Assembly: GCA_902761585.1 (NCBI GenBank)
Contig: CACWKX010000008.1
Span: forward strand, 1-64,000
Source: an uncultured Lachnospiraceae bacterium
Lineage (GTDB): Bacteria; Bacillota; Clostridia; Lachnospirales; Lachnospiraceae
Direction: 5' to 3'
DNA length: 64,000 nucleotides
Each line of letters begins with the position of its first letter. Position 1 is the first letter of the stretch. This document shows, piece after piece, positions 1 to 8,431 of this stretch. The notes below the pieces were generated by a model, which was not told where the DNA came from, made no database searches, and saw only the letters and a list, made by a program, of their open reading frames with translations. The position numbers and the translations under genes were made by a program.

Positions 1-547
1 GTCATGCAGTTTTCAAGGTGCTGACTTATGAAAAACTCGCTTGCGAGTTTTTAGCGATTAGCTTCTTTTTCAACTTGACTATTAATAGTCAGTCTTTCTC
101 AGATGCCGCACACCGAAGGCGTCCGTTAGGAAAGTGCCGTGTACTGCGCTCTTTTGCGGGGTTTCTTCTTCTCTTTCAAATGTACACCATGAACCGAAAA
201 TTCCGGTAGTAAGGCCTTGGGCGGCAGTGTGCGGCAGGCTTCCGTAGTCAGAATGTAGTAAAACCGGCCCGCTTTACTACCGAAAAACGAGGCACGGCAT
301 TATGCGGCAAAATGTGTCAGCGGGCGTTCCCGCATACCCGTTTTTCGGAGGATTTTTTGATTTTATCTCCGGTCCTTCCGTAGTTTTTACTACCTGAAAT
401 CAGCGGATGCCCGGAAGCGGCAATGGGCGGCAGGATGTGGTATACTGCGGACATTCAAGAGCCGTTTTCGCTGAGGGAAAAATGCCGGCCTGGCAAATGT
501 ACATTTTTTTATCTGTTTTTTCAGTTTACCATGATACCGGAGACGAC
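1..547. other. Non-coding region rich in inverted repeats
   Basis: I see no convincing gene here; the short open frames lack ribosome binding sites. The stretch is instead dense in dyads. AAAAACTCGC at 31-40 faces GCGAGTTTTT at 43-52; TGACTATTAATAGTCA at 76-91 is a perfect 16-base palindrome; GTAGTAAA at 255-262 faces TTTACTAC at 273-280; CCGAAAAACG at 280-289 faces CGTTTTTCGG at 339-348, enclosing a GCGGG/CCCGC hairpin at 320-333; GTAGT/ACTAC arms lie at 380-393. The motif GTAGTAA or its complement recurs at about 207, 255, 273 and 380. It could be a structured RNA or the decayed end of a mobile element; nothing decides between these. Confidence 0.5.
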
Positions 548-548
548 A

Positions 549-596
549 AAAGACCCGGGAAGCATTTGCACAATCGCATCTGCCTCCCGGGTCTTT
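549..596 (-). terminator. Rho-independent terminator after the 32-aa gene
   Basis: Twelve-base perfect arms AAAGACCCGGGA (549-560) and TCCCGGGTCTTT (585-596) enclose a 24-base loop. On the minus strand the stem runs into TTTTG. It lies about 50 bases beyond the stop of the small gene at 648-746, which supports that gene being transcribed on its own. Confidence 0.7.
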
Positions 597-647
597 CTGA
601 TCTGTATAATTCTTCCGGTCACATTCATCCAGTCTATTTTTCTGCCC

Positions 648-746
648 TTATCCGAATTTCACATTGCTCTCGATGCTGAAGCCCATTCCGTTCAGCCGGT
701 CCAGATAGATGTCTCTTGGCTTTAATCTTTCGAATGATCTGAGCAT
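648..746 (-). CDS. 32-residue small protein, function unknown
   Basis: A 32-codon frame starting with MLRSFERLKPRD and ending in NVKFG. It is charged and soluble, with no membrane segment or signal peptide. I do not recognise a family. Gene-like features make it credible despite its size: AGGAG at 757-761 sits ten bases before the ATG, a consensus-like promoter (772-800) would start transcription about 20 bases upstream of the start codon, and a strong terminator (549-596) follows. So it appears to be a free-standing single-gene transcription unit. It might be a regulatory peptide or a conserved small protein; function cannot be inferred. Confidence 0.6.
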   Translation of the reverse strand: MLRSFERLKPRDIYLDRLNGMGFSIESNVKFG

Positions 747-771
747 GTCTTATGTTCTCCTGACGTATCTC

Positions 772-800
772 AGGATAACCCAAACATGTCTAATGGTCAA
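772..800 (-). promoter_or_regulatory. Promoter of the 32-aa gene
   Basis: Minus-strand -35 TTGACC (800-795) and -10 TATCCT (777-772) separated by exactly 17 bases. The predicted start near 765 leaves a leader only long enough for the ribosome binding site of the gene starting at 746. Confidence 0.6.
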
Positions 801-983
801 GTTTAGGGTTTTAATAACTTAAATTGTATTTATTTTAAAGTTTAGGCTATCGCAATTCATTTTTCTGTAATAATCTTCCATATCCAGCAAAAACATAATA
901 ATAGGCACCTCAATCTGAAACAAGTGCTGGACATACCCTCTCCTTTTCCTCCCCGCTTTAGTAGTAACCCCGTAATCAGCCGC

Positions 984-1026
984 AAAAAACCGGGCAATAC
1001 CGCCGCACAAAGCCCGGTGTTGCCCG
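984..1026 (-). terminator. Rho-independent terminator
   Basis: On the minus strand CGGGCAACACCG pairs with CGGTATTGCCCG (one G-U pair), followed at once by G and six T. It begins directly after the stop codon at 1028, so it belongs to the decayed gene upstream. Confidence 0.75.
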
Positions 1027-1027
1027 A

Positions 1028-1402
1028 TCATCCTTTGTATTTTATAAGCTTATTTCCGTTCTTGCTGTTATCCTCAGTTATTATGTCTGCGCGTTTTACC
1101 GCATTTTTCACATCTTCGACCGTGATACCGGAAAGACATCTCTTAAAATCATTCTCATGTTTGTACTGATCCAGGTTCTCAAAATGCTCTCCAAACGCCT
1201 GGTTGATCGGCCCCAGATACTGGCTTCTATGACTGAGCGGTCCATTACATGCCCGCTTGTGGAGTACCATCCAAAGTTCAAAGCAATAATTACAATAACC
1301 GAGGCGGTATTTGATGCGCTTGAATTCTCCTGCCTACTTCATTTCAGAAAGTATACCTTCAAACTTCTCCTTATGCACAGGTTCATTGCTCTCTAAATAG
1401 GT
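1028..1402 (-). pseudogene. Decayed gene of unknown function, in-frame stop
   Basis: Reading the minus strand, an open frame from about 1402 is broken by a TAG at 1336-1334 and then continues in the same frame for about 100 codons to a TGA at 1028. The parts read like real protein (for example NEPVHKEKFEGILSEMK before the stop and YLGPINQAFGEHFENLD after it), but the second part has no start codon with a ribosome binding site; its first ATG, at 1270, lacks one. A strong terminator immediately follows the final stop, as expected of a once-expressed gene. I do not recognise the family. A decayed accessory or mobile-element gene is the simplest reading. Confidence 0.5.
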
Positions 1403-1414
1403 TTACGAATCTAT

Positions 1415-1837
1415 TTAGTATTTACGCAAAGAAGACAGTATATCTTCCACTCTCCGGATTGCCTCTCTCACCTGCTGTTGTCCCTTTCGGATCTTTGACT
1501 GAACGAAGATGTCTGCCACAAATCCATCAAAGAAGAAATCTGCAAAGGTAAGGAACCCGTCAATGTCTACATTCAAATTTTCAAGATCGCGAATGTCACC
1601 AAGCTCATCCCGGAACGCCGCCATATCTCGTCTCGCGTCATCCACGTAACGGCTGGCGTTGTTTACCCTCATATGCTTCATCAGACCGGAGAATGTGTTG
1701 CCGCCGAAAATATCAATCAATCCCCAGGTTCCGGCACTGCTCAGCTGCCGATCTGCTTCCTTCAGGCTGTCCAGCGCACGTTCTCCGGCCCGGATTGCTT
1801 CTCGTATCTCTTTATTCCTGTCATAAACTTCATTCAT
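1415..1837 (-). CDS. Uncharacterised 140-aa protein
   Basis: The protein starts MNEVYDRNKEIREAI and is largely helical: charged coiled-coil-like helices at both ends (about residues 5-30 and 110-138) flank a central part containing a small hydrophobic stretch (TWGLIDIFGG, about 37-46) and FLTFADFFFDGF. No signal peptide is evident. The ATG at 1837 is preferred over an upstream GTG at 1852 because GGAGG stands eight bases before it. It follows the small membrane protein gene by 16 bases and is probably co-transcribed with it. I do not know a function; a peripheral membrane or bacteriocin-like role cannot be excluded. Confidence 0.7.
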   Translation of the reverse strand: MNEVYDRNKEIREAIRAGERALDSLKEADRQLSSAGTWGLIDIFGGNTFSGLMKHMRVNNASRYVDDARRDMAAFRDELGDIRDLENLNVDIDGFLTFADFFFDGFVADIFVQSKIRKGQQQVREAIRRVEDILSSLRKY

Positions 1838-1853
1838 TGCCTTATCCTCCACA

Positions 1854-2075
1854 TCAGGATACCGCTGCTGCGATCAATGCAACAAGGCCGACAACAAGAA
1901 CTACGGGAACTGCAATCAGTGCCAGACCGAAGACCGTCACTGCAAGCCCGGCCAAAAACAGCCAGCCGATACCTCCGAAAATCCATCCGAGCAGTGTGCC
2001 GACAGCCCTGAAAAACAATCCCGTAAGCTTAAACAGCCCGATCATGATAAAAATAAGTGCCAGAATGCTCAACAT
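1854..2075 (-). CDS. Small hydrophobic membrane protein
   Basis: A 73-residue, almost wholly hydrophobic protein with two or three membrane segments (about residues 3-22, 24-44, 47-71) joined by short Gly-rich turns such as WIFGGIGW. It has a good GAGGTAGG ribosome binding site and lies 16 bases upstream of the 140-aa gene, suggesting a two-gene operon. No catalytic motif is visible. It resembles the many small envelope proteins of Firmicutes; no specific role can be given. The 243 bases upstream to 2318 contain no further gene that I can support. Confidence 0.7.
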   Translation of the reverse strand: MLSILALIFIMIGLFKLTGLFFRAVGTLLGWIFGGIGWLFLAGLAVTVFGLALIAVPVVLVVGLVALIAAAVS

Positions 2076-2318
2076 GGTTTCCTACCTCTTTCTCCTCATA
2101 GGCGGCTTCAGATCGATAGCGGGATGCGTCCTCGATTCCGATTGTTTTGCTGTATTCCTGATTCCTGTCTATTGTGATCAGTTTTGTCCCTGAGCAATCT
2201 GGAGACGCACATTATTGATCCTGCATTCAAATCCGATTCCGAGAACCTATATAGCAAGTTCGGGATGTATGTCACCGATGCCTTTATTATTTTTGCCTGT
2301 ACGGATCCATTTTCCCAT

Positions 2319-3725
2319 TCAGGAAACTGAATAGAACGTGTGAAACGGTTCTTTGATAACCCGGTCGAATACTTTTTCTCCCTCAGCAGAAAGTTTTTCT
2401 TCATCAACGCCTGTCAACGTGCCGTTACGCCAGACCACACGGCCATTGACCATGGTAAGATCCGTATATCCTGTCACACCGCAGCGGGCGAGAAGATTCT
2501 TTGGGTCATGGAAAGCCCCCGTAAGCTCGAGCTTCGCAGAATCGATCATAAAGAGATCTGCTGCTTTATGAGGTTCCAGACTCCCAAGATCGTCACGGCC
2601 AAGCGTTTTCGCCCCGTTTACGGTTGCAATCTTGAGCATATCATACGGAGAGATCGCCCCGCCGCGGCTCTTGCTGAAGTACGACTGCGCCATCCATCCA
2701 AGTCTCATAGAATCAAGAAGACTTGATCCATCATTTGTTGCCGAGCCATCGCATCCCAGGCTGATATTGACTCCTGCTTCCTGCATATCTTTAATCGGCA
2801 GAATCGGGAATCCTCCCAGCAGTGCCGGCGTCGGGCAATGTGAAACACCTGTTCCCGTCCTTGCGAGTGTTTTCCACTCTTCCGGCGTAAGTTCCCATGC
2901 ATGGGCGATCCATACATCGGGGCCCACAAACCCGATTTCCTCCGCCCACTCCAGCGTACGCTTGCCCCACCGCCGGACCATCACTTCGTTCTCGCCTTCA
3001 CCCAAATGCGTATGCATCCGGAGTCCGTTCTCCCTGCAGTATTTCACCGTTTCAACGAACGTCTCTTTTCTGCAATTCATGGGCTGACACGGAGACGGAA
3101 CGATCTGATGCATCGAAAAGGGCCGGGGATCATGATATCGCTTTCTCAGCCGCTCACAGTCATCAAGGAACTCTTCCGTTGTTTCCACCATATTCACGGG
3201 CATGTCGCTGCCAGACTCAGGCGGAAGTGTATTCGTTCCCCTTCCCGCATGATATCGGATTCCGAGGAGATCCGCTGCTTCCATCTGCCGGTCTACAGGC
3301 CGCTTGCCTGTTCTATCCGTGTAGCAGTATTGATGGTCAAAAGCCGCCGTACAGCCGTGCTTGATCAGATCCGCCATCGCAGTCAGCGAAGAGTAATAGA
3401 TCACATCATCATCGATCGCCTGAAAGATTTTATAGATCTTCGCGATCCATTCAGGCACAGTCATATTCGCATAGTCAATCGTGATCAGATTTCTGACAAA
3501 TGTCTGAAAGAAATGATGATGCGTATTGATGAGTCCCGGATAGATCAGCATACCGGTCGCATCAATCACCTCCGCGCCTTCAGCCTGTTCCGTTCCGCTG
3601 AGCGAAGGCCCGATGGATTCAATTTCCGGTCCATTCACCAGAATATCGGCATTCCTGCAGACTGTGTCGTTTTGATCACAGGTCACGATGGCACGTGCGT
3701 TTTGAATGAGCACCTTTTTTCCCAT
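2319..3725 (-). CDS. 8-oxoguanine deaminase-like amidohydrolase
   Basis: Member of the TRZ/ATZ-type amidohydrolase superfamily (cytosolic metal-dependent deaminases), 468 residues, usual length. Visible metal and catalytic residues: the His cluster in NTHHHFFQT (about 68-70), HTHLGEGE (about 238), AHAWE (about 275) and the Asp of LGCDGSATND (about 325). The N-terminal strand region and C-terminal PHKAADLFMID are the typical split composite domain. The HHHFFQT form is typical of 8-oxoguanine deaminases, which would make uric acid from 8-oxoguanine, but other N-heterocycle deaminations are possible. The ATG at 3725 has GGGGGAG upstream; the longer frame to 3761 lacks one. Single gene with its own promoter at 3799-3827. 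Confidence 0.85.
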   Translation of the reverse strand: MGKKVLIQNARAIVTCDQNDTVCRNADILVNGPEIESIGPSLSGTEQAEGAEVIDATGMLIYPGLINTHHHFFQTFVRNLITIDYANMTVPEWIAKIYKIFQAIDDDVIYYSSLTAMADLIKHGCTAAFDHQYCYTDRTGKRPVDRQMEAADLLGIRYHAGRGTNTLPPESGSDMPVNMVETTEEFLDDCERLRKRYHDPRPFSMHQIVPSPCQPMNCRKETFVETVKYCRENGLRMHTHLGEGENEVMVRRWGKRTLEWAEEIGFVGPDVWIAHAWELTPEEWKTLARTGTGVSHCPTPALLGGFPILPIKDMQEAGVNISLGCDGSATNDGSSLLDSMRLGWMAQSYFSKSRGGAISPYDMLKIATVNGAKTLGRDDLGSLEPHKAADLFMIDSAKLELTGAFHDPKNLLARCGVTGYTDLTMVNGRVVWRNGTLTGVDEEKLSAEGEKVFDRVIKEPFHTFYSVS

Positions 3726-3798
3726 TAACGCTCCCCCTTCTTTGATACGATGCATAAACATATAGCTGATACAATGATGATCACCTGATAAGTAATAC

Positions 3799-3827
3799 TC
3801 TATAGTCTATATCTGGTATAAGGTCAA
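3799..3827 (-). promoter_or_regulatory. Promoter of the amidohydrolase gene
   Basis: Minus-strand -35 TTGACC (3827-3822), 17-base spacer, -10 TATAGA (3804-3799). The spacing and the match to the vegetative consensus are good. A leader of about 70 bases precedes the start codon at 3725. Confidence 0.6.
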
Positions 3828-3882
3828 GAGGGTAGGATTAGCCTTTCCGGTGCGGGAAGTTTTGGTCATTTACACGGACGCA

Positions 3883-5997
3883 TCACTCCATGATCGGATA
3901 AATGGTATCGCCCGCAGCCTCCATGACAACCGGTTCCGTGTCATACTCCACGCCGAAGATGTCTTTGATTTCAAACATGTACATGTAGAAGCCGTCACCC
4001 ATATCCTCGTTCTGCATGACCACATCCTCCGACCATGTCACCGCGTCGGTGGTATACCAGGCGTCCTCATCCGTATCAGCCTCATAGGCCGGCAGCAGGA
4101 AGACGACCTCATCGCCTGCCTGCAGCGGAGTGATGCCCCGGCTTGTCTTACTGCCGGACGCATCTCCGCTGTCTGAGATGCCGTCATACGTGCCAAGTAC
4201 CCGATATTTCTCCGCAGAATAATCATAAATGGCGTGAAGATTGGTTTCCTGTCCGTTCACCTTCGCCGGGATGGAATACAGATTGTAATAGTCTGTTTCC
4301 TCAATCAACTCAGCATTCACAAATTCACCGCCGATCGTCATCCACTGCCCCCAGAAATTATCCTGGAATGTGCCGCTTTCCCAGTCGCCGTTGATGTCGT
4401 TATCCTCACCGAGGTAGACATATTCGGAAGATGATCCATCCTCCTGTCCGTCCGGCATATACAGCAGAAGGAAATGGACGGACTTCACTGCCTCCAGTCC
4501 CGAGGTAATCGAGAGATTCAGGTACCCGTCCTCGCCAACCGACTGCGAAAACTGTACATCGAAGTCGCTTCCTGTCACAGGCTGCAGCTCTGTCAGCTGC
4601 TCCTGCATATCCTGCCAGAAAGCACCGTCCCCCGATGAATTTGACTCGGCACCAGACGAGTCGTATTCCGTCCAGGCCACCTGCCAGTCCACATCGCCGT
4701 AGGTGTCCGTGACAGCTGCGATATACTGCAGATACGGCGTATTATCTGAATGTTCCATGTACATCGACAGCTCATCCTCTGTCGCGCCAATCGGATAAAA
4801 GACCGAAATGCCGTTGGCATTCTCTCTTCCCGGACCGTGTACGCTGTAGACGACCGCCTCTTCGATTGCCGACAGAAGAGCAGTGCCGTCCGTCTGCACG
4901 TAGTCCTGCGTGTTGGTCACAAGATCAGCCAGGTCGATCATGTTGCAGTAACCCTCTGTGTCTGTATTGCCGCCATAGGACTCTGTCCTGTCCGCGCCGG
5001 AAGCCACACTGTTCAGCGTCCGCACATCGTTCGCCGCCAGCGCCATGCCGCCGGTGTATTCATCGAAAGCGGCATCCAGTTTTCCTGTCTGAGAGAGATC
5101 AATCACGGAAAGCGTCGCCTCATCGGCACAGTCGAGTCTCGTGCATTTTTCCAGAAAAGCATCGCAGACGATCTGCCCCAGCTCATCTCCCTTCATGGAA
5201 GGATTCTCTCCGAGCGCATTCAGCATCGCCTCGTAATCCCATCCCAGTCCGGGCTCTGTCTCCTCTGAAGCCACCATATAATATCCGGTCCCGCTGACCG
5301 CGGAGGCCGTCTCCATGCTCGCCATCAGACAGGCGTCAAAGCCGATGAAATCCAGCATGCTGTCTGCATCGCGAAGGGCTGACCCAAGTTCCGGCAGCGT
5401 CAGGTTGTCGCCGTCATACAATTCGTCATAACAAACGCCATCCGCATTCCCGCCGCCGTGATCCCAGAGAATCACACCGTAATGCTCCGACGGATAACTG
5501 GAAACACCCCATTGAATGAAATTTGTCAGCGTAGCGGAATCCCCCATGGATGCCAGCTCCGCTGTCTCCATTTCCTCCAGCACGCCGTCATGGACCTGGT
5601 AACGTCCGAGCACGTCGGTTTCGATCCCGTCCCAATACCAGGCAGAAGATCCGCCGGTTTCCACCAGCACGTTGACACCCTCCGGAATCGAGGCACTGCA
5701 CATTTCCTCCAGATTCATGGATGCCATGGCGTTCTCGCTCTCCAGATCAGAGCCGCACAAGTAGATCATGAGGGTCCAGCCCGGCTCTGTGCTCCCGTTT
5801 CCACCGGAGAAAACGGTTTCCCCGTCCGCAGATTCAGCAGAAACCGCTTCACCGCCCTCCGACGTCCCGGCACTGTATGCTTCCTCCAGCTCCGCAAACA
5901 CTGACCTTGTCGTCTCTTCCGCGCATCCGGACAGGTCTGCGCTGACTGCAAACGTACCGGCAAGCGCCAGCGCTGCATATATTTTTTTCATCATCAT
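3883..5997 (-). CDS. Clostripain-type cysteine protease, lipoprotein
   Basis: A 704-residue secreted peptidase of family C11 (clostripain). An N-terminal hydrophobic segment ends in the lipobox-like LSGC (about 23-26), so it is probably lipid-anchored outside the membrane. The core begins at WTLMIYLCGSDLES; the catalytic His is in LWDHGGGNADG (about 179) and the Cys in GFDACLMASME (about 223), followed by the usual MVASEETEPG block. The C-terminal ~300 residues, after about 420, are acidic and beta-rich with no family I can name. Clostripains cleave after Arg. The ATG at 5997 has GGAG before it. Stands alone between the amidohydrolase and a 440-base gap. Confidence 0.9.
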   Translation of the reverse strand: MMMKKIYAALALAGTFAVSADLSGCAEETTRSVFAELEEAYSAGTSEGGEAVSAESADGETVFSGGNGSTEPGWTLMIYLCGSDLESENAMASMNLEEMCSASIPEGVNVLVETGGSSAWYWDGIETDVLGRYQVHDGVLEEMETAELASMGDSATLTNFIQWGVSSYPSEHYGVILWDHGGGNADGVCYDELYDGDNLTLPELGSALRDADSMLDFIGFDACLMASMETASAVSGTGYYMVASEETEPGLGWDYEAMLNALGENPSMKGDELGQIVCDAFLEKCTRLDCADEATLSVIDLSQTGKLDAAFDEYTGGMALAANDVRTLNSVASGADRTESYGGNTDTEGYCNMIDLADLVTNTQDYVQTDGTALLSAIEEAVVYSVHGPGRENANGISVFYPIGATEDELSMYMEHSDNTPYLQYIAAVTDTYGDVDWQVAWTEYDSSGAESNSSGDGAFWQDMQEQLTELQPVTGSDFDVQFSQSVGEDGYLNLSITSGLEAVKSVHFLLLYMPDGQEDGSSSEYVYLGEDNDINGDWESGTFQDNFWGQWMTIGGEFVNAELIEETDYYNLYSIPAKVNGQETNLHAIYDYSAEKYRVLGTYDGISDSGDASGSKTSRGITPLQAGDEVVFLLPAYEADTDEDAWYTTDAVTWSEDVVMQNEDMGDGFYMYMFEIKDIFGVEYDTEPVVMEAAGDTIYPIME

Positions 5998-6438
5998 GTT
6001 TTTCTTCTCCGACGCCTCGGATCGTGTCGTGTATAACGCATGAAACCATTGAATCAGCCTATTATTTCAGGGGATTTGGACATAAATAGAGCAATACTCC
6101 TGCTTTTGTGTATCATGTCAGGCGGTCTGACCCAACATTCGAAAAGAGGTGTATTGCTCATAAATAATAAATGCCATATCAATGGCGGCGTTGCCTGCTC
6201 CTGCGTTCTCCTGCCTGGAGAACTGGAATTTGCCTGCTTTCTTGTCGCCGGCGCCTTATACCGGAACGATCCAGATCTGATTGCTGCGTTCCTATCCCTT
6301 TGGTTCTATCTCATTATGCCAGAGTTAAATGATTCATTGTAGTACGGAAAATCGAGTACGGACGGAATAATTGGTTGTTGATTATTATTTTTATACATGG
6401 TATGTTTTGTTTTGATTTGGAACTTGTTAACCTTTTAT
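5998..6438. other. Intergenic region with an 18-base inverted repeat
   Basis: No supported gene. GAGCAATACTCCTGCTTTT (6089-6107) is nearly the inverse of AAAAGAGGTGTATTGCTC (6142-6159), with 34 bases between. This may be a folded leader, a paired regulator site or an insertion-element remnant. A 100-codon plus-strand frame at 6040-6342 lacks a ribosome binding site and recognisable features. The right part (6340-6430) is AT-rich. Confidence 0.5.
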
Positions 6439-7653
6439 CTATGAAATCTCTCCTGCCAGCTCAAAACCTTTTTTCGCTGCGATCACCGCAATGATCTCAT
6501 TGATCACCGCAGCTGCGGCAATGGTTCCCTGTACAATCGCTGCGAGCTTCGGTTCTGATGCCTGTAGCACACTGCATATAATGCCCGTAAAGACGAGTGA
6601 TACACCAGAATGAGGCAGCAGGGTCAGTCCCAGATACCGGCGCACCGTCTTCGGCATATGCGTCACGGTCGCCCCGAATCTTGCCCCGAAATACTTTCCA
6701 AATGCACGCGCTGCAATGTACACAAAGGTATAAAGCCCCGCTCCGAGAATCAGGTGGTAATCCAGCGGTGCCCCCAGATCCACAATCGCCGTCAGAAGGC
6801 TGACTCCGAGGATCGGTGCGTACCAGCCGGTCAGTTCTTCCAGTTCTACCTCATCGATCATATTGGAGAATGCAGCAGATGCCGATACCCCCATAAGCAT
6901 ATAATTCAGTGTAATTGTTGAAAACAGGAATCGATTCAGCAGAATCCCGACGACAGCCGTCATCGTGATATCAACCAGCAGAATTGCCAGCACCCCTGCT
7001 TTATTTCGAACCTTTCTGAGCAGAAGCCCCGCCGGGTATCCCATGGCCAGGCCAATTCCAATCGGAAGGAAAATCATCACCGGAATCATGTAGAGTGGCA
7101 CAGAGCCGCCTGACACAGCACGTGCAATGCAGGCATTGACTGTAAAGAAGACCGCGATTCCGACGATGTCATCCAGAACCGCCATCGGCAGCAGTGTGTC
7201 TGTCACCGGCCCATGTGTACGGAACTCCTGTACAATCGACAGTGCCGGAGCCGGAGCTGTTGCAAGTGCAATTCCTCCAAACGCAAATGCCAGGTAAACT
7301 GGCACTTTCTGAATCCAGAATACAAGAGCAAATACCATGGAAACAACAAAGAATGTTCCAAGTGACTGTGTCAGTGTCGTGATTATCAGTGCTTTTCCAT
7401 AGCTCCTGATTTTCCGGAAGATCAGCTCCGTTCCAAGCATCAGCCCAAAGGAAACCTGCATCCAGGTGACGACCGTTTTATAGACAGCTGTATCCATCAG
7501 CGACTGCGGCAGCAGAGCCAGCGCATGCGGTCCCAGCAGCATTCCCCCGATCAGCCAGCCGAGAATCGCCGGCAGTTTGATCCTTGTCATCAGTTTTCCC
7601 AGCAGGAATGCAAAAGTCAGTGCAGCAAGCCAACGAATCAATTCAAGTCCCAT
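6439..7653 (-). CDS. Monovalent cation:proton antiporter (CPA2 type)
   Basis: A 404-residue integral membrane protein with about 11-13 hydrophobic segments and no C-terminal TrkA domain, matching the Na+/H+ antiporter (Kef/NapA-like) fold. The conserved acidic pair of the transport site is visible in MAVLDDIVGI (about 160-161), preceded by the helix-breaking LATAPAPALS in the crossing-helix position. It would exchange Na+ or K+ for protons across the cell membrane. The ATG at 7653 is chosen for the AGGAGG nine bases upstream; the longer frame to 7689 has none. A TetR gene starts upstream on the same strand and may control it. Confidence 0.85.
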   Translation of the reverse strand: MGLELIRWLAALTFAFLLGKLMTRIKLPAILGWLIGGMLLGPHALALLPQSLMDTAVYKTVVTWMQVSFGLMLGTELIFRKIRSYGKALIITTLTQSLGTFFVVSMVFALVFWIQKVPVYLAFAFGGIALATAPAPALSIVQEFRTHGPVTDTLLPMAVLDDIVGIAVFFTVNACIARAVSGGSVPLYMIPVMIFLPIGIGLAMGYPAGLLLRKVRNKAGVLAILLVDITMTAVVGILLNRFLFSTITLNYMLMGVSASAAFSNMIDEVELEELTGWYAPILGVSLLTAIVDLGAPLDYHLILGAGLYTFVYIAARAFGKYFGARFGATVTHMPKTVRRYLGLTLLPHSGVSLVFTGIICSVLQASEPKLAAIVQGTIAAAAVINEIIAVIAAKKGFELAGEIS

Positions 7654-7742
7654 CTTATGATGCCTCCTGAGGTGGTTAAACACGTCCAATAGTTAAAACA
7701 AAAGGATCGAAATCAATGGTTCAATGAAGTAGGCAGATCGCA

Positions 7743-8363
7743 TCAATCTGTCGCATTTCCGCCTGTATCCAGGATACCGTACAGAAACACAGACAAGGCA
7801 GTCTGGCAGGCCAGTTCGTGTGCAATCAGCTTATCATGTGAATCCCCAGCCTTCTTATTCCGGAAATCTGCATTCAGCCCATTCTGCAGCTGACGGAAAA
7901 CATCCTCCACCATGTCCTCCGACAAACCCTTCCTCAGTTTTCGGTCGCCGATCAGCTTTTGCAGGATCTCTCTGTTAAAGGCATCAAACCCGGCTCTGCA
8001 TGCCTCGATTTCTTTCTGAAGTTCCATCGGCGGAAACAGAACAGCGCCACAGAAAATTCCGGCTTCCGCCGGGTGCGCCTGAAAAAACGACACTCTGATC
8101 CGGAAATAAGCTTCCGGCGTGACAGATTCTTCTGACAGCTTCTCCTGCATCTCCTGCGTCAGCTCCGTGAACGTCTCCTTCACGCAGGTAAGATAAAGCG
8201 CTTCCTTGGAACTGAAGTTGTGGTACAGATTTCCCTTCGGAACGCCACTGCTTTTGCAGATATCATTCACCGACGCCCCGCCATATCCCTTCGATGAAAA
8301 TTCATCCATCGCCGCGGCAAGCAGCTTTTCACGTGTCAGAAGACTCTTGAGCTCCTTTTTCAT
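7743..8363 (-). CDS. TetR-family repressor
   Basis: A 206-residue regulator with the standard N-terminal TetR helix-turn-helix at about residues 10-56 (EKLLAAAMDEFSSKGYGG, then SVNDICKSSGVPKGNLYHNF). The C-terminal ligand domain is not informative. Two dyads upstream, 8381-8396 and 8418-8429, one overlapping its -35 box, indicate self-repression. The 89 bases between its stop and the antiporter start show no terminator, so the regulator and antiporter may be one operon in which the antiporter is also controlled. The ligand is unknown. Confidence 0.88.
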   Translation of the reverse strand: MKKELKSLLTREKLLAAAMDEFSSKGYGGASVNDICKSSGVPKGNLYHNFSSKEALYLTCVKETFTELTQEMQEKLSEESVTPEAYFRIRVSFFQAHPAEAGIFCGAVLFPPMELQKEIEACRAGFDAFNREILQKLIGDRKLRKGLSEDMVEDVFRQLQNGLNADFRNKKAGDSHDKLIAHELACQTALSVFLYGILDTGGNATD

Positions 8364-8380
8364 CTCCGATGCCTCTTTTC

Positions 8381-8431
8381 TAGACCATTAAGTCTATTTC
8401 ATACAATATCGTTTTTAGACCGATCGGTCAA
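8381..8431 (-). promoter_or_regulatory. TetR promoter with two operator dyads
   Basis: Minus-strand promoter: -35 TTGACC (8431-8426), 17-base spacer, -10 TATTGT (8408-8403). The perfect palindrome GACCGATCGGTC (8418-8429) overlaps the -35 box, and a second dyad TAGACCATTAAGTCTA (8381-8396) lies just downstream of the -10. Both share a TAGAC/GTCTA-like half site, the pattern expected for repression by the TetR protein encoded next to it. Confidence 0.65.

Noticed and set aside
819-1031. A 70-codon minus-strand frame beginning at the stop of the decayed gene
   Set aside because: It starts inside a transcription terminator and has no start signal; its amino acid content is not protein-like.
2108-2407. 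A 99-codon minus-strand frame beyond the amidohydrolase
   Set aside because: It begins inside the end of that gene in another frame and lacks a start signal.
6040-6342. A 100-codon plus-strand frame in the gap after the clostripain-type gene
   Set aside because: No ribosome binding site, no recognisable motif, and it overlaps a long inverted repeat; more likely chance.
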